DNA of 44,700 nt. It comes from Limisphaerales bacterium (GTDB lineage Bacteria > Verrucomicrobiota > Verrucomicrobiia > Limisphaerales > UBA11358). The stretch covers positions 1 to 44,700 of the forward strand of contig PLHK01000085.1 in the NCBI GenBank assembly GCA_003139955.1, given 5' to 3'. The position numbers and the translations under genes were made by a program. Position 1 is the first letter of the stretch, and each line of letters opens with the position of its first letter. The notes under the pieces are model-generated. The model was given only the letters and a program-made list of their open reading frames with translations, was not told the origin of the DNA and did not search any database. Below, piece by piece: positions 23,227 to 32,178 of this stretch.

Positions 23227-24701
23227 TGGCGCTTCCCGAACTCATCGAAATCGTCCCGCTCTCCAAGCCCGTGCGCGCGGAAATCACCGTGCCCGGCTCG
23301 AAGAGCATCACGAACCGCGCGCTGATCCTCGCCGCGCTCGCGGACGGCGAAGTCACGCTCACCGGCGCGCTGTGGAGCGAGGACACGCAGATCATGGTCG
23401 AGTGTTTGCAGAAATTGGGATTTGAAATCCGCGTCGAAAATGACACCGCAGAATTTTGCAATCGCACGATCACGGTCAAAGGTCTCGGCGGAAAAATTCC
23501 GAACGCGGGAACGGCGGAAAAACCACTGGAACTGTTTGTGGGCAATGCGGGGACGGCGGCGCGGTTTTTGTCGGCGTTCGTTTGTCTGGGCGATGGCGTT
23601 TATCGTTTGAGCGGCGTGGCGCGGATGCACGAACGTCCGCAGGCGGCGCTGTTTTCGGCGTTGCGCGAACTCGGCTATCACGTCGAATCGGAAAATGGCA
23701 ATGACAAGTTGCCGGTGGTAATTAGCCACAGAGACACAGAGAACACAGAGGAAAAAAAATCCGGCTCTGTGTCCTCTGCGTCTCTGTGGCAAAATAAATG
23801 TAAAGTCAGCATTGAAAAAAGTTCGCAGTTCGCGTCGGCGCTGTTGCTTTGCGCGAAGCTTGGGAATTGGAAAGTTGAAGTCGTTGGCGAGAACGCGGAG
23901 GAATCGCCTTATGTAGTAATGACAACTCGATTAATCATGTCGTTTCCGAAAAATGGAGGCACATTTCAAATTGAACCGGACACTTCAAGTGGAAGTTATT
24001 TTTGGGCGGCGGGCAAGTTTGCAAAAAAAGACTTTGTAAAATCTGATGAACCTAAAATAGCTGGCAAAAATCGCCACAGAAAATCTGTGATCGTTAATAA
24101 TTGGCCGGAGTATGGCTGGCAAATTGACGAGGATTTTCCAAAAGTAATAGCGTCCAATTCTGCTTTAAGATTTGGGCTTATGTTAGCAAAAGCAAACGAC
24201 CCGGCTGAAGCAAAACAGCCTGAAGAATTTCAAAAATTTCTTCAAGAGCTTCCGCCGGAATCTGAAATTTCTCGGAAGCATGATTTGGGCGACAGCATCA
24301 TGACGGCAATTATTTTGGCACCGTTTTCAATTAAGCCAATTCATTTTACCGACCTTGGCCGTTTGCGCGTCCAAGAAACCGAGCGCGTCGTCGCGTTGCG
24401 GACGGAGTTGACCAAGTGCGGCGCGAAAGTAGTCGAGGAAGGCGACACGCTGACGGTCTGGCCGTCGCCGTTGCACGGCGCAGAGATTGAGACCTACAAC
24501 GACCATCGCATGGCGATGTGTTTTGCGATTCTGGGATTGAAAGTTCCCGGCATAAAAATTAAAAATCCCGCCTGCGTGAAAAAGACGTTCCCGAATTTTT
24601 TCCAAAAGCTGGCCGCGCAACCGCCGCACGGTTTGGGCGCGACGATTATAGACGCGAAGTCGGGGCGGAAATTGACGCATGAAGAGTTGTTTGCTGAATA
24701 G
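23226..24701 (+). CDS. aroA: 3-phosphoshikimate 1-carboxyvinyltransferase (EPSP synthase) with in-frame repeat insertion
   Basis: Transfers enolpyruvate from PEP to shikimate 3-phosphate. The ATG at 23226 overlaps the tyrA stop. The protein is 491 residues, long for the family (about 430). All landmarks are present: PGSKSITNRALILAALA, GNAGTAARFL, HERPQAAL, SSQFASALLL (from S199), EPDTSSGSYF, DLGDSIMTA, RLRVQETERV, YNDHRMAM and KKTFPNFF. The extra length has two sources: a 66-bp palindromic repeat read in frame as residues about 167-188 (SHRDTENTEEKKSG and following), and a longer segment before SRKHDLGDS. The middle part (about 23905-24345) is much more AT-rich than the ends. It is likely functional, since every active-site motif is intact. 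Confidence 0.95.
   Translation: MALPELIEIVPLSKPVRAEITVPGSKSITNRALILAALADGEVTLTGALWSEDTQIMVECLQKLGFEIRVENDTAEFCNRTITVKGLGGKIPNAGTAEKPLELFVGNAGTAARFLSAFVCLGDGVYRLSGVARMHERPQAALFSALRELGYHVESENGNDKLPVVISHRDTENTEEKKSGSVSSASLWQNKCKVSIEKSSQFASALLLCAKLGNWKVEVVGENAEESPYVVMTTRLIMSFPKNGGTFQIEPDTSSGSYFWAAGKFAKKDFVKSDEPKIAGKNRHRKSVIVNNWPEYGWQIDEDFPKVIASNSALRFGLMLAKANDPAEAKQPEEFQKFLQELPPESEISRKHDLGDSIMTAIILAPFSIKPIHFTDLGRLRVQETERVVALRTELTKCGAKVVEEGDTLTVWPSPLHGAEIETYNDHRMAMCFAILGLKVPGIKIKNPACVKKTFPNFFQKLAAQPPHGLGATIIDAKSGRKLTHEELFAE
23725..23790. repeat. Palindromic repeat (CACAGAG type) inserted in frame in aroA
   Basis: Arms 23725-23750 and 23765-23790 pair at 24 of 26 positions with a 14-nt A-rich loop. 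Each arm has three CACAGAG units. The element is 66 bp, exactly 22 codons, and removal would leave PVVIKNKCKVSIE in frame. No target-site duplication is obvious. This type of sequence is expected in intergenic positions, so a coding copy is notable. Confidence 0.88.
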
Positions 24702-24759
24702 ACACGAATTTCACGAATTAACACGGATTCAATTTGTGAAAATTAGTGTAATTCGTGTC
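24701..24759. repeat. Palindromic repeat (CACGAATT type) between aroA and cmk
   Basis: Arms 24701-24729 and 24731-24759 pair at 23 of 29 positions around a single central base. The arms are built from CACGAATT-like units. The element begins on the last base of the aroA stop and ends inside the first codons of cmk, covering the whole intergenic space and including the GTG at 24755. Confidence 0.8.
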
Positions 24760-25441
24760 AGAAATTTTTTTAAATTTGAAAAAACATCCGATTGTCATAG
24801 CGATTGACGGCACGAGCGCGAGCGGCAAGAGCACGAACGCCAAGCTCGTGGCGAAGGCGCTCGGCTACGTCTATGTGGACACGGGCGCGATGTATCGCAC
24901 GCTGGCGTGGCATTGCCTGCAAAAGCGCGTGGATGTCCACGATGCGAAGGTGGTCGCCGCGCTTTGCCGCAAATGGAAAACGTCGCTCGAATGCGTGGAG
25001 AAAAATCATCTGCGCGCAGTGCATCTGCTGGTTGAAAATTATTTCCCGGAACAGGAAATCCGCACTTCGGAAGTCAGCGCCGCCACGTCGGTCATCGCCG
25101 CCGTGCCGAAGGTGCGCGATTGGATGAAGAAAAAACAGCGCGAGTGCATCCAGTTCGGCAATCTCGTGATGGAAGGCCGCGACATCGGCACGAATGTTTT
25201 TCCTGAAACAGATTTCAAATTTTATCTCGACGCGAAGTTGGAAGAGCGCACCGCGCGCCGCGCCGCTGATGGGGTTCACGAAAATCTCGCCGCGCGCGAT
25301 TTGCGCGACAGCCAGCGGGCGAGCGCGCCGCTGATGATCGCGCTCGGCGCAAAGGTCATCAACAATTCCGCCATGACTTCCGAGCAAACGAGCCAGTTGC
25401 TGTTGGAAGAAATCCGCAGACTGATGCCGGTTGAAAAATGA
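24755..25441 (+). CDS. cmk: Cytidylate kinase
   Basis: Phosphorylates CMP and dCMP. In the 228 residues the P-loop is GTSASGKS (19-26), followed by YVDTGAMYRTLAW. The CMP-binding and lid parts include VMEGRDIGTNVFPETDFKFYLDA and the arginine-rich ERTARRAADG. Two starts are possible: the GTG at 24755, which lies inside the right arm of a palindromic repeat, or the TTG at 24776, which would give MKKHPIVIAIDG, closer to family N-termini. Its last codons overlap the plsC start (ATGA), consistent with the common cmk-plsC coupling. Confidence 0.95.
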   Translation: MSEIFLNLKKHPIVIAIDGTSASGKSTNAKLVAKALGYVYVDTGAMYRTLAWHCLQKRVDVHDAKVVAALCRKWKTSLECVEKNHLRAVHLLVENYFPEQEIRTSEVSAATSVIAAVPKVRDWMKKKQRECIQFGNLVMEGRDIGTNVFPETDFKFYLDAKLEERTARRAADGVHENLAARDLRDSQRASAPLMIALGAKVINNSAMTSEQTSQLLLEEIRRLMPVEK

Positions 25442-26076
25442 ATCCGTCTTATCGCATCGGCTGGATTGGTTTCCGCGTGATGTATGCCACTTATTTCCGC
25501 TGGCGCGTGTTCGGCGCGGAAAATGTGCCGCAAACCGGCGGTGTGATTTTGGCCTCAAACCACGCGAGCTTTCTTGATCCGCCGCTGGTCGGCGCGGGAT
25601 TGAATCGCGACATCAATTATCTCGCGCGCGAAAGCCTGTTTCGTTTTCCCGGCATCGGCGCGCTGTTGCGTTCGTGGAATTCCGTCCCGGTGGATCGCGA
25701 TGGTGGCGGCGCGCGCGGTTTGAAAATTATTTTGGAACGCCTGCTGGCGGGCGGCGCGATTATTTTGTTTCCCGAAGGCACGCGCACGCCGGACGGCCAA
25801 TTGCAGCCGGCGCGTTCGGGCATCGGACTGACGGTCATCAAATCCGATGCGCCCGTCGTGCCGGTGCGCGTGTTCGGGACATTTGACGCTTACGGAAAAA
25901 ATCATAAATTTCCGCGTCCGTATCGCGTCGCGGTGAAATATGGCGAGCCGTTGCATTTTGAAAAATTGCGCGCCGAGGCGAAAAACTGCGACAAGGCGCG
26001 GCTGAAGGAAATTTACCAGCAAGTCGCCGACGAAATCATGGCGGCGATTGCGAAGCTGGAACCGAAGGCGGGTTAA
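25438..26076 (+). CDS. plsC: 1-acyl-sn-glycerol-3-phosphate acyltransferase
   Basis: Acylates lysophosphatidic acid to phosphatidic acid at the inner membrane. The 212-residue protein has the catalytic HX4D motif as NHASFLD (H42, D47) and the substrate-binding FPEGTR at 111-116. A further conserved block is SWNSVPVDRDGGGARGLK. The N-terminus (IGWIGFRVMYATYF) is amphipathic or membrane-associated. It is translationally coupled to cmk. The stop codon overlaps that of the convergent DUF4404 gene. Confidence 0.94.
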   Translation: MNPSYRIGWIGFRVMYATYFRWRVFGAENVPQTGGVILASNHASFLDPPLVGAGLNRDINYLARESLFRFPGIGALLRSWNSVPVDRDGGGARGLKIILERLLAGGAIILFPEGTRTPDGQLQPARSGIGLTVIKSDAPVVPVRVFGTFDAYGKNHKFPRPYRVAVKYGEPLHFEKLRAEAKNCDKARLKEIYQQVADEIMAAIAKLEPKAG

Positions 26077-26405
26077 ATTCCCAAGTCCGACAGCGTCTTG
26101 CTGATGGAATTAACAATCTGGACGAGGCGCGGATGTGATTGCTCAATGCCGTCCACCGACGAACGCAAACCTTGATTCGACAATTCGCGCAATTGCGGAT
26201 TCGGTTCCGTGCGCGTGGCTTCGTGCGCGGAGAGCTTGGCGAAATTAGCGATGCTGTCGGCCTGTTCGCCATGCGTTTCAGAAAGTTTGGCGACTTCCGT
26301 CTTCAACGTGCCGAGCAGTTTCAGCAGTTCGGCCTTGTGTTCGGCGCTGACAGATTCCGCGCCGCCGATTTTCGCCTCAATCTCGCTGATGGTTTTTTCA
26401 ATCAT
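26073..26405 (-). CDS. DUF4404 family protein
   Basis: The 110-residue, probably all-helical soluble protein matches the DUF4404 pattern: a start with IEKTISEIEAKI, a central SIANFAKLSAHEATRTEPNP and the terminal SHPRLVQIVNSISKTLSDLGI. The function of the family is unknown. It lies 43 bases downstream of tmk on the same strand and overlaps the end of plsC by 4 bases on the other strand. Confidence 0.8.
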   Translation of the reverse strand: MIEKTISEIEAKIGGAESVSAEHKAELLKLLGTLKTEVAKLSETHGEQADSIANFAKLSAHEATRTEPNPQLRELSNQGLRSSVDGIEQSHPRLVQIVNSISKTLSDLGI

Positions 26406-26448
26406 GTCAAAAATAACTTACTCGGCCATTTGAATCCGGCAAACAAAA

Positions 26449-27105
26449 TCACCAGCGCCCAACCTTGGGCAGGCGCGACTGGACAATTTCCCAAATCGTT
26501 TTGCAGACGGCATCCACCGCCTGCGCGCCGTTGATAAACTTCACGCGCTGCGGTTCGCTCGCGGCGATGACGCCGTAGCCGTGCGCGACGCGCTCGAAAA
26601 ATTTCCGGTCGGCCTCCTCGATGCGGTCGCGCACAAATGGCAGCGTGGACTGCCGCGAGCGCAGCCGCTCGGCGCTGACGTCCGCGGGAACATGAAGGAA
26701 TAAAGTCAAATCCGGCTTTGTTCCGCCGACGGCGAACTCGATGACCGATTTCACTTTTTCCAAATCCAGTTCGCGGCCGAAGCCTTGATACGCGATCGTG
26801 GAATCGTAAAAGCGGTCGCACAAAACAATTTCGCCGGCGGCGAGCGCGGGGCGGATGATTTCGCGGACGATTTGCGCGCGGCTGGCGTTCATCATTAGCA
26901 ACTCGGCCTCGGCGGTCATCGCCGCGTTGTTCGGGCTGTGCTTGAGCGTGTGGCGGATTTCCTCGCCGATGGGCGTGCCGCCCGGCTCGCGCAACGCGCG
27001 CACGCGATGGCTGATGGCGCGCAACTGCCTCGCGAGCAGTTCAATCTGCGTGGACTTGCCGCAGCCTTCCGTGCCTTCAAACGTGATGAACAGGCCTTTC
27101 GCCAT
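26449..27105 (-). CDS. tmk: Thymidylate kinase
   Basis: Phosphorylates dTMP to dTDP. In the 218 residues the P-loop GTEGCGKS is at 11-18, the REPGGTPIGEEIR segment binds the nucleotide, and DRFYDSTIAYQGFGR (from D97) is the DRX signature. The lid region is SAERLRSRQS. Length is normal. It lies downstream of cysS on the same strand with about 40 bases between them. The usual neighbour holB is absent. Confidence 0.96.
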   Translation of the reverse strand: MAKGLFITFEGTEGCGKSTQIELLARQLRAISHRVRALREPGGTPIGEEIRHTLKHSPNNAAMTAEAELLMMNASRAQIVREIIRPALAAGEIVLCDRFYDSTIAYQGFGRELDLEKVKSVIEFAVGGTKPDLTLFLHVPADVSAERLRSRQSTLPFVRDRIEEADRKFFERVAHGYGVIAASEPQRVKFINGAQAVDAVCKTIWEIVQSRLPKVGRW

Positions 27106-27145
27106 GTGCGCTTGGTGATTTACGATTTATGCGCCGGCGAGTAAA

Positions 27146-28588
<1,443 letters not shown>

Positions 28589-28708
28589 TGGCAGCGCGCA
28601 AATTAAACTTCACGCCGCGAAAGAAAAGGCAAAATTCGCCGAGGGCTGGTGATAAGTTTCATTTGCGGCGGCGGGCGCTTTTGTTAAGTTAAGAATGAAG
28701 TTAAAGCC

Positions 28709-29983
28709 ATGCGTCGCTTTTGTGCCATCACGGTTTTGGGATTGCTCCTCGGGGCGACTGCTCACGCGGCACAAGTCGGGCTAATCAAAATTGACGGTGC
28801 CATCGGCCCGGCGACGGCCAATTACATTTCCCGCGCGCTCGATGTGGCCGCCGCGCAAGACGACGAATGCCTCGTCATCCAGCTCGACACGCCGGGCGGC
28901 CTCGTGGATTCGGCCTCGAAAATCGTCGCGTCCTTTTACGCCGCAAAAATTCCTACGGTGGTTTATGTGTCGCCCGCGCCAGCGCGGGCGGGCAGCGCGG
29001 GAGTTTTCATCACCATGGCGGCGGATTTCGCCGTGATGGCGCCGCACACCCGCATAGGCGCAGCGCATCCGGTGGAACTAGGCGCCAGCGGCACGGTCGA
29101 AAAAACTGACGACGTGATGAAGCAAAAAATGGAGAACGATACCGCCAGTTTCGCCAAATCCATCGCCGAAAAAAGGCATCGTAACGTGGATTGGGCGAAG
29201 TCCGCCGTTCTCGAAAGCGCGTCCATCACGGCGGAAGACGCGCTGGCCAAGGACGTCATTGATTTCATCGCGGAAGATATGCCGGATTTGTTGAAGCAAT
29301 TGGATCACCGGGTGGTCAACGGCAAAACCCTTCACACCGCCAACGCCTCCGTCGTGGAAATCCCGATGAACCCGTTTGAACAATTTTCGCAATTATTCCT
29401 GCGGCCGGAAGTGATGTTCATTTTGATGCTGATGGTGATTTACGGGATCATGGGTGAGTTGAGCAGTCCGGGCGCGATTCTGCCCGGCGTGGTCGGGGCA
29501 ATCGCGCTGATCCTCGTGCTTTATATGTCGGCGATTTTGCCGGTCAATGTCACCGGCCTTGTGCTCATTGGGTTGGCGGTGGTGCTGTTTCTCGCGGATG
29601 TCTATTCGCCGACGCATGGCGTGCTGACGGCGGGCGGCGTCATGACGTTTTTTCTCGGCGCGATGATGCTGTTCAGTCAGGCCGGCCCGGGATTTGGGCT
29701 GTCGCTGTTTTGGATTTTGCCAGGAACGTTTTTTACGGCGGCTTTTTTCATTTTCATCGTGGGCAAAGGCATTCGGGCGCAATTCAAACCGGCGCAAACG
29801 GGCATCGGCACAATGATTGGTAAAACCGTGAACGCGCTTTCGCGCATTGATTCGGCGGACGGCAAAGTATTTATTGAAGGCGAAACGTGGAACGCCACCA
29901 GCGAAACACCGGTTGAAGCTGGGAAGGCGGTGGAAATCACCGGCATCGCGGGGCTGACTTTGAAAGTAAAACCAAAAAACTAA
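28709..29983 (+). CDS. NfeD family membrane-bound serine protease
   Basis: ClpP-class membrane protease partner of slipins. The 424-residue protein begins with a signal peptide (to about A20), followed by the protease domain. This has DTPGGLVDSA and the nucleophile S96 in APARAGSAGVFITMAADF; K138 or K140 is the candidate general base of the Ser-Lys dyad. About five transmembrane helices (roughly 235-350) precede a C-terminal NfeD OB-fold (IGKTVNALSRIDSADGKVFI and GLTLKVKP end). This long form is the type paired with slipins. The slipin gene follows after 9 bases. Confidence 0.93.
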   Translation: MRRFCAITVLGLLLGATAHAAQVGLIKIDGAIGPATANYISRALDVAAAQDDECLVIQLDTPGGLVDSASKIVASFYAAKIPTVVYVSPAPARAGSAGVFITMAADFAVMAPHTRIGAAHPVELGASGTVEKTDDVMKQKMENDTASFAKSIAEKRHRNVDWAKSAVLESASITAEDALAKDVIDFIAEDMPDLLKQLDHRVVNGKTLHTANASVVEIPMNPFEQFSQLFLRPEVMFILMLMVIYGIMGELSSPGAILPGVVGAIALILVLYMSAILPVNVTGLVLIGLAVVLFLADVYSPTHGVLTAGGVMTFFLGAMMLFSQAGPGFGLSLFWILPGTFFTAAFFIFIVGKGIRAQFKPAQTGIGTMIGKTVNALSRIDSADGKVFIEGETWNATSETPVEAGKAVEITGIAGLTLKVKPKN

Positions 29984-29992
29984 AATAAAATT

Positions 29993-30769
29993 ATGGAAAC
30001 ACTGATTAGCATGGCGTTGCGGGGCGGACTCACTTCGGTTCTCGTGGTCGTAGTCATTCTGGCGATTTTTATTTTGCCGCAGGCCGTGCGCATTTTGCGC
30101 GAATACGAGCGCGGCGTGATTTTCCGGCTCGGCAAACTGCAAGGCGCAAAAGGGCCAGGATTGATTTTGCTGATTCCGATGATTGATAAAATGGTGAAGA
30201 TGGATTTGCGCGTCGTGACGATTGACGTGCCGAAGCAGGAAATCATGACGCGCGACAACGTGCCCGCCACGGTGGACGCGGTGATTTATTTCCGCGTCGT
30301 GGACCCGAACGCGGCGGTCGTGAAGGTGGAAAATTATTGGAAGGCAACTTCGCTCATCGCGCAGACGACATTGCGCAGCGTGCTCGGCCAATCCGCGCTC
30401 GACGAACTGCTTTCGCAGCGCGACGTCATCAACCAGAAGTTGCAGGAGATCATTGACAAGCAGACCGAGCCGTGGGGCATCAAGGTCACGAGCGTCGAGA
30501 CGAAGGAAGTGTCGCTGCCCGACAGCATGAAGCGCGCGATGGCCAAGCAGGCCGAGGCCGAACGCGAACGTCGCGCGAAGATTGTGAACGCGGAGGGTGA
30601 ATTTCAAGCCGCCGAAAAAATGGTGCAGGCCGCCGGCTTGATTGCCCGGGAGCCGATCGCGCTGCAACTGCGTTATCTCCAGACCATGCGCGAAATGGCG
30701 AGCGAACATAACACGACGACATTCCTGCCGCTGCCGATAGATTTGTTCAGCGCGTTTTTGAAGAAATAA
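29993..30769 (+). CDS. Slipin (SPFH/band 7, stomatin-like)
   Basis: Membrane scaffold of the stomatin family, 258 residues. An N-terminal membrane helix (about 15-35) is followed by the SPFH domain with [42 protein letters not shown] and [17 protein letters not shown]-terminal coiled-coil region follows ([19 protein letters not shown]). It is the standard partner of long NfeD proteases, which can cleave the slipin C-terminus in studied archaeal homologues. It is part of an operon with the NfeD gene upstream and a TPR membrane protein 18 bases downstream. Confidence 0.94.
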   Translation: METLISMALRGGLTSVLVVVVILAIFILPQAVRILREYERGVIFRLGKLQGAKGPGLILLIPMIDKMVKMDLRVVTIDVPKQEIMTRDNVPATVDAVIYFRVVDPNAAVVKVENYWKATSLIAQTTLRSVLGQSALDELLSQRDVINQKLQEIIDKQTEPWGIKVTSVETKEVSLPDSMKRAMAKQAEAERERRAKIVNAEGEFQAAEKMVQAAGLIAREPIALQLRYLQTMREMASEHNTTTFLPLPIDLFSAFLKK

Positions 30770-30787
30770 AACCGCCCCGGCCTTCCG

Positions 30788-31825
30788 ATGATTTTTCTGA
30801 ACATCGGGATCTTGGTAATCGTAGCGCTCGGCGCGTGGTGGCTGACCGGCTTGGACAAAAGTTTCAACGGCGAGAGCAAACGCGACCGGCATTTCACCCG
30901 CGCGCTGCGCACGGTGGCGGTAGTTTTCCTGATCGCAGGATTTCTCTGGACTGTAGAAGATGATTTAGGTTACGGCGGCGTTCCACTGCTACTGATTATT
31001 CCTGTTTCCATCGCGCTGTTGTTGCGCAGCAGTATTTCCGAACTGTTTGCGGGCGGATTTATGAGGCTCATTGATCCGACGTTGCACGACGAGCGCGAAC
31101 TGGACTTGAAACGCGCGCAGCGGCACCGCGACAACATCGCGTGGCTCATCCATCATGGCCAGCGCGATCAGGCCATCAAATTGTGCGAGGAATTGAAATT
31201 GTCCGGCGAGCTGGACGCGGCGACGTTGGAGACAACGCTGGAATTTCTCGGCATAAAACAGGAGCGCACGGTTTGGCAACGGCCGCTGAACGAGGCGGCA
31301 CAACTGCGAGCGCAGGGAAAGTTCGCCGAGGCCGAACAGTCGTTGAAAACGTTGCTGGAAAAAAATCCGGCGGATGCGAGCGCGGCGGTGATGCTGATGC
31401 GGCTTTACACGCAGGATTTGCGGCAACCGAATCGGGCGGCGGAAGTGTTGCGCGAGCTGAAAAAGCAGCCGCACGTTTCGGTGGACCACATCGGGTTCGC
31501 ACAACGCTCGCTCGTGGAATGGAGCCAGCCAAAATTGAATCCGGTCGTGGAAGAAACCGCACCGGAATCGCTGGAGGAAATGCTGGCGAAAAGTTTTTTT
31601 GGCTCGGCGATTGAATTATTGGAACAGAAAATAAAGGCGCAGCCGGACGATTTTGAGTTGCGGCTGAAACTGGCGGAGGTTCACGCCGTGCATTGCGACA
31701 ATTTTCCGCGCGCAGAAAAGATTGTCCGGCAGATTGAAACGGAAAATATTTTCAGCGCGGCGCAGGTCGCATCCGCCGACGCAAAATTAAAAGAGTGGCG
31801 GGAATCACGTCGGCAGCGTAAATAA
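30788..31825 (+). CDS. TPR-containing membrane protein, hypothetical
   Basis: Function not recognised. The 345-residue protein has three hydrophobic segments in the first ~100 residues (about 3-20, 40-58 and 66-83), then a charged helical domain with TPR-like units. Examples are NEAAQLRAQGKFAEAEQSLKT, SAAVMLMRLYTQDL and ELRLKLAEVHAVHC. It follows the NfeD-slipin pair closely and precedes the zinc-ribbon gene by 12 bases, so it is probably part of the same operon and could act with the slipin complex. This is inferred from position. Confidence 0.8.
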   Translation: MIFLNIGILVIVALGAWWLTGLDKSFNGESKRDRHFTRALRTVAVVFLIAGFLWTVEDDLGYGGVPLLLIIPVSIALLLRSSISELFAGGFMRLIDPTLHDERELDLKRAQRHRDNIAWLIHHGQRDQAIKLCEELKLSGELDAATLETTLEFLGIKQERTVWQRPLNEAAQLRAQGKFAEAEQSLKTLLEKNPADASAAVMLMRLYTQDLRQPNRAAEVLRELKKQPHVSVDHIGFAQRSLVEWSQPKLNPVVEETAPESLEEMLAKSFFGSAIELLEQKIKAQPDDFELRLKLAEVHAVHCDNFPRAEKIVRQIETENIFSAAQVASADAKLKEWRESRRQRK

Positions 31826-31837
31826 TTGGGAGATTTT

Positions 31838-32083
31838 ATGCCACTTTACGAATACGAACTGTGCGAGGGCGACTGCAATGTCTGCGGCGGGAAATTCACG
31901 TTGAACCGTCCGCTCTCGGCCAAGCCGCTCACTAATTGCCCAGCGTGCAAAAAACCGGTGCGCAAAATCTTTTCCAACTTCAGTTCGCCGCACAAGCTCA
32001 AGCCGCTGTCGGTGACGGACGCGAAGAAGGCCGGCTTCCAAGTCTATAAACGCCTCGGCAAGGGTGAATATGAAAAGCAGTAG
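31838..32083 (+). CDS. FmdB-type zinc ribbon protein
   Basis: The small 81-residue protein is taken from the ATG at 31838, which has a good GGGAG ribosome binding site at 31828-31832. It starts MPLYEYE, the standard FmdB opening, then two cysteine pairs (CNVCGGKF and CPACKKP) that would bind one zinc ion. The tail is basic and lysine-rich. The first knuckle is unusual (ELCEGDCNVC, with two extra cysteines). FmdB family proteins are regulatory or unknown; the role is not predictable. It is probably co-transcribed with the slipin operon. Confidence 0.85.
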   Translation: MPLYEYELCEGDCNVCGGKFTLNRPLSAKPLTNCPACKKPVRKIFSNFSSPHKLKPLSVTDAKKAGFQVYKRLGKGEYEKQ

Positions 32084-32138
32084 GATAGATTTCAGAAGCC
32101 AGAAACTGGAAGTCGTGAATTTCATTTTGAATTGTTTT

Positions 32139-32167
32139 TTGACGGAGGTTGTCCATTGCTTTAGCAT
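32139..32167 (+). promoter_or_regulatory. Candidate sigma-70-type promoter
   Basis: TTGACG (32139-32144) and TAGCAT (32162-32167) are separated by 17 bases in the AT-rich gap before the secreted proline-rich protein. The start codon follows the -10 element by only 11 bases, so a transcript from here would be almost leaderless unless the true start is the later ATG at 32209. Tentative. Confidence 0.3.
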
Positions 32168-32178
32168 ATAAGCGGTAG

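Noticed and set aside
23725-23790. CRISPR-like interpretation of the CACAGAG units
   Set aside because: The units are adjacent with no spacers, form a palindrome and lie in a coding gene.
22329-23792. Open frame of 487 codons opposite tyrA and aroA
   Set aside because: It is a shadow of the two coding genes, and its beginning is the reverse translation of the palindromic repeat.
29393-30892. Open frame of 499 codons on the minus strand opposite nfeD and slipin
   Set aside because: Histidine/glutamine/arginine-rich translation with no recognisable domain, complementary to two well-supported genes.
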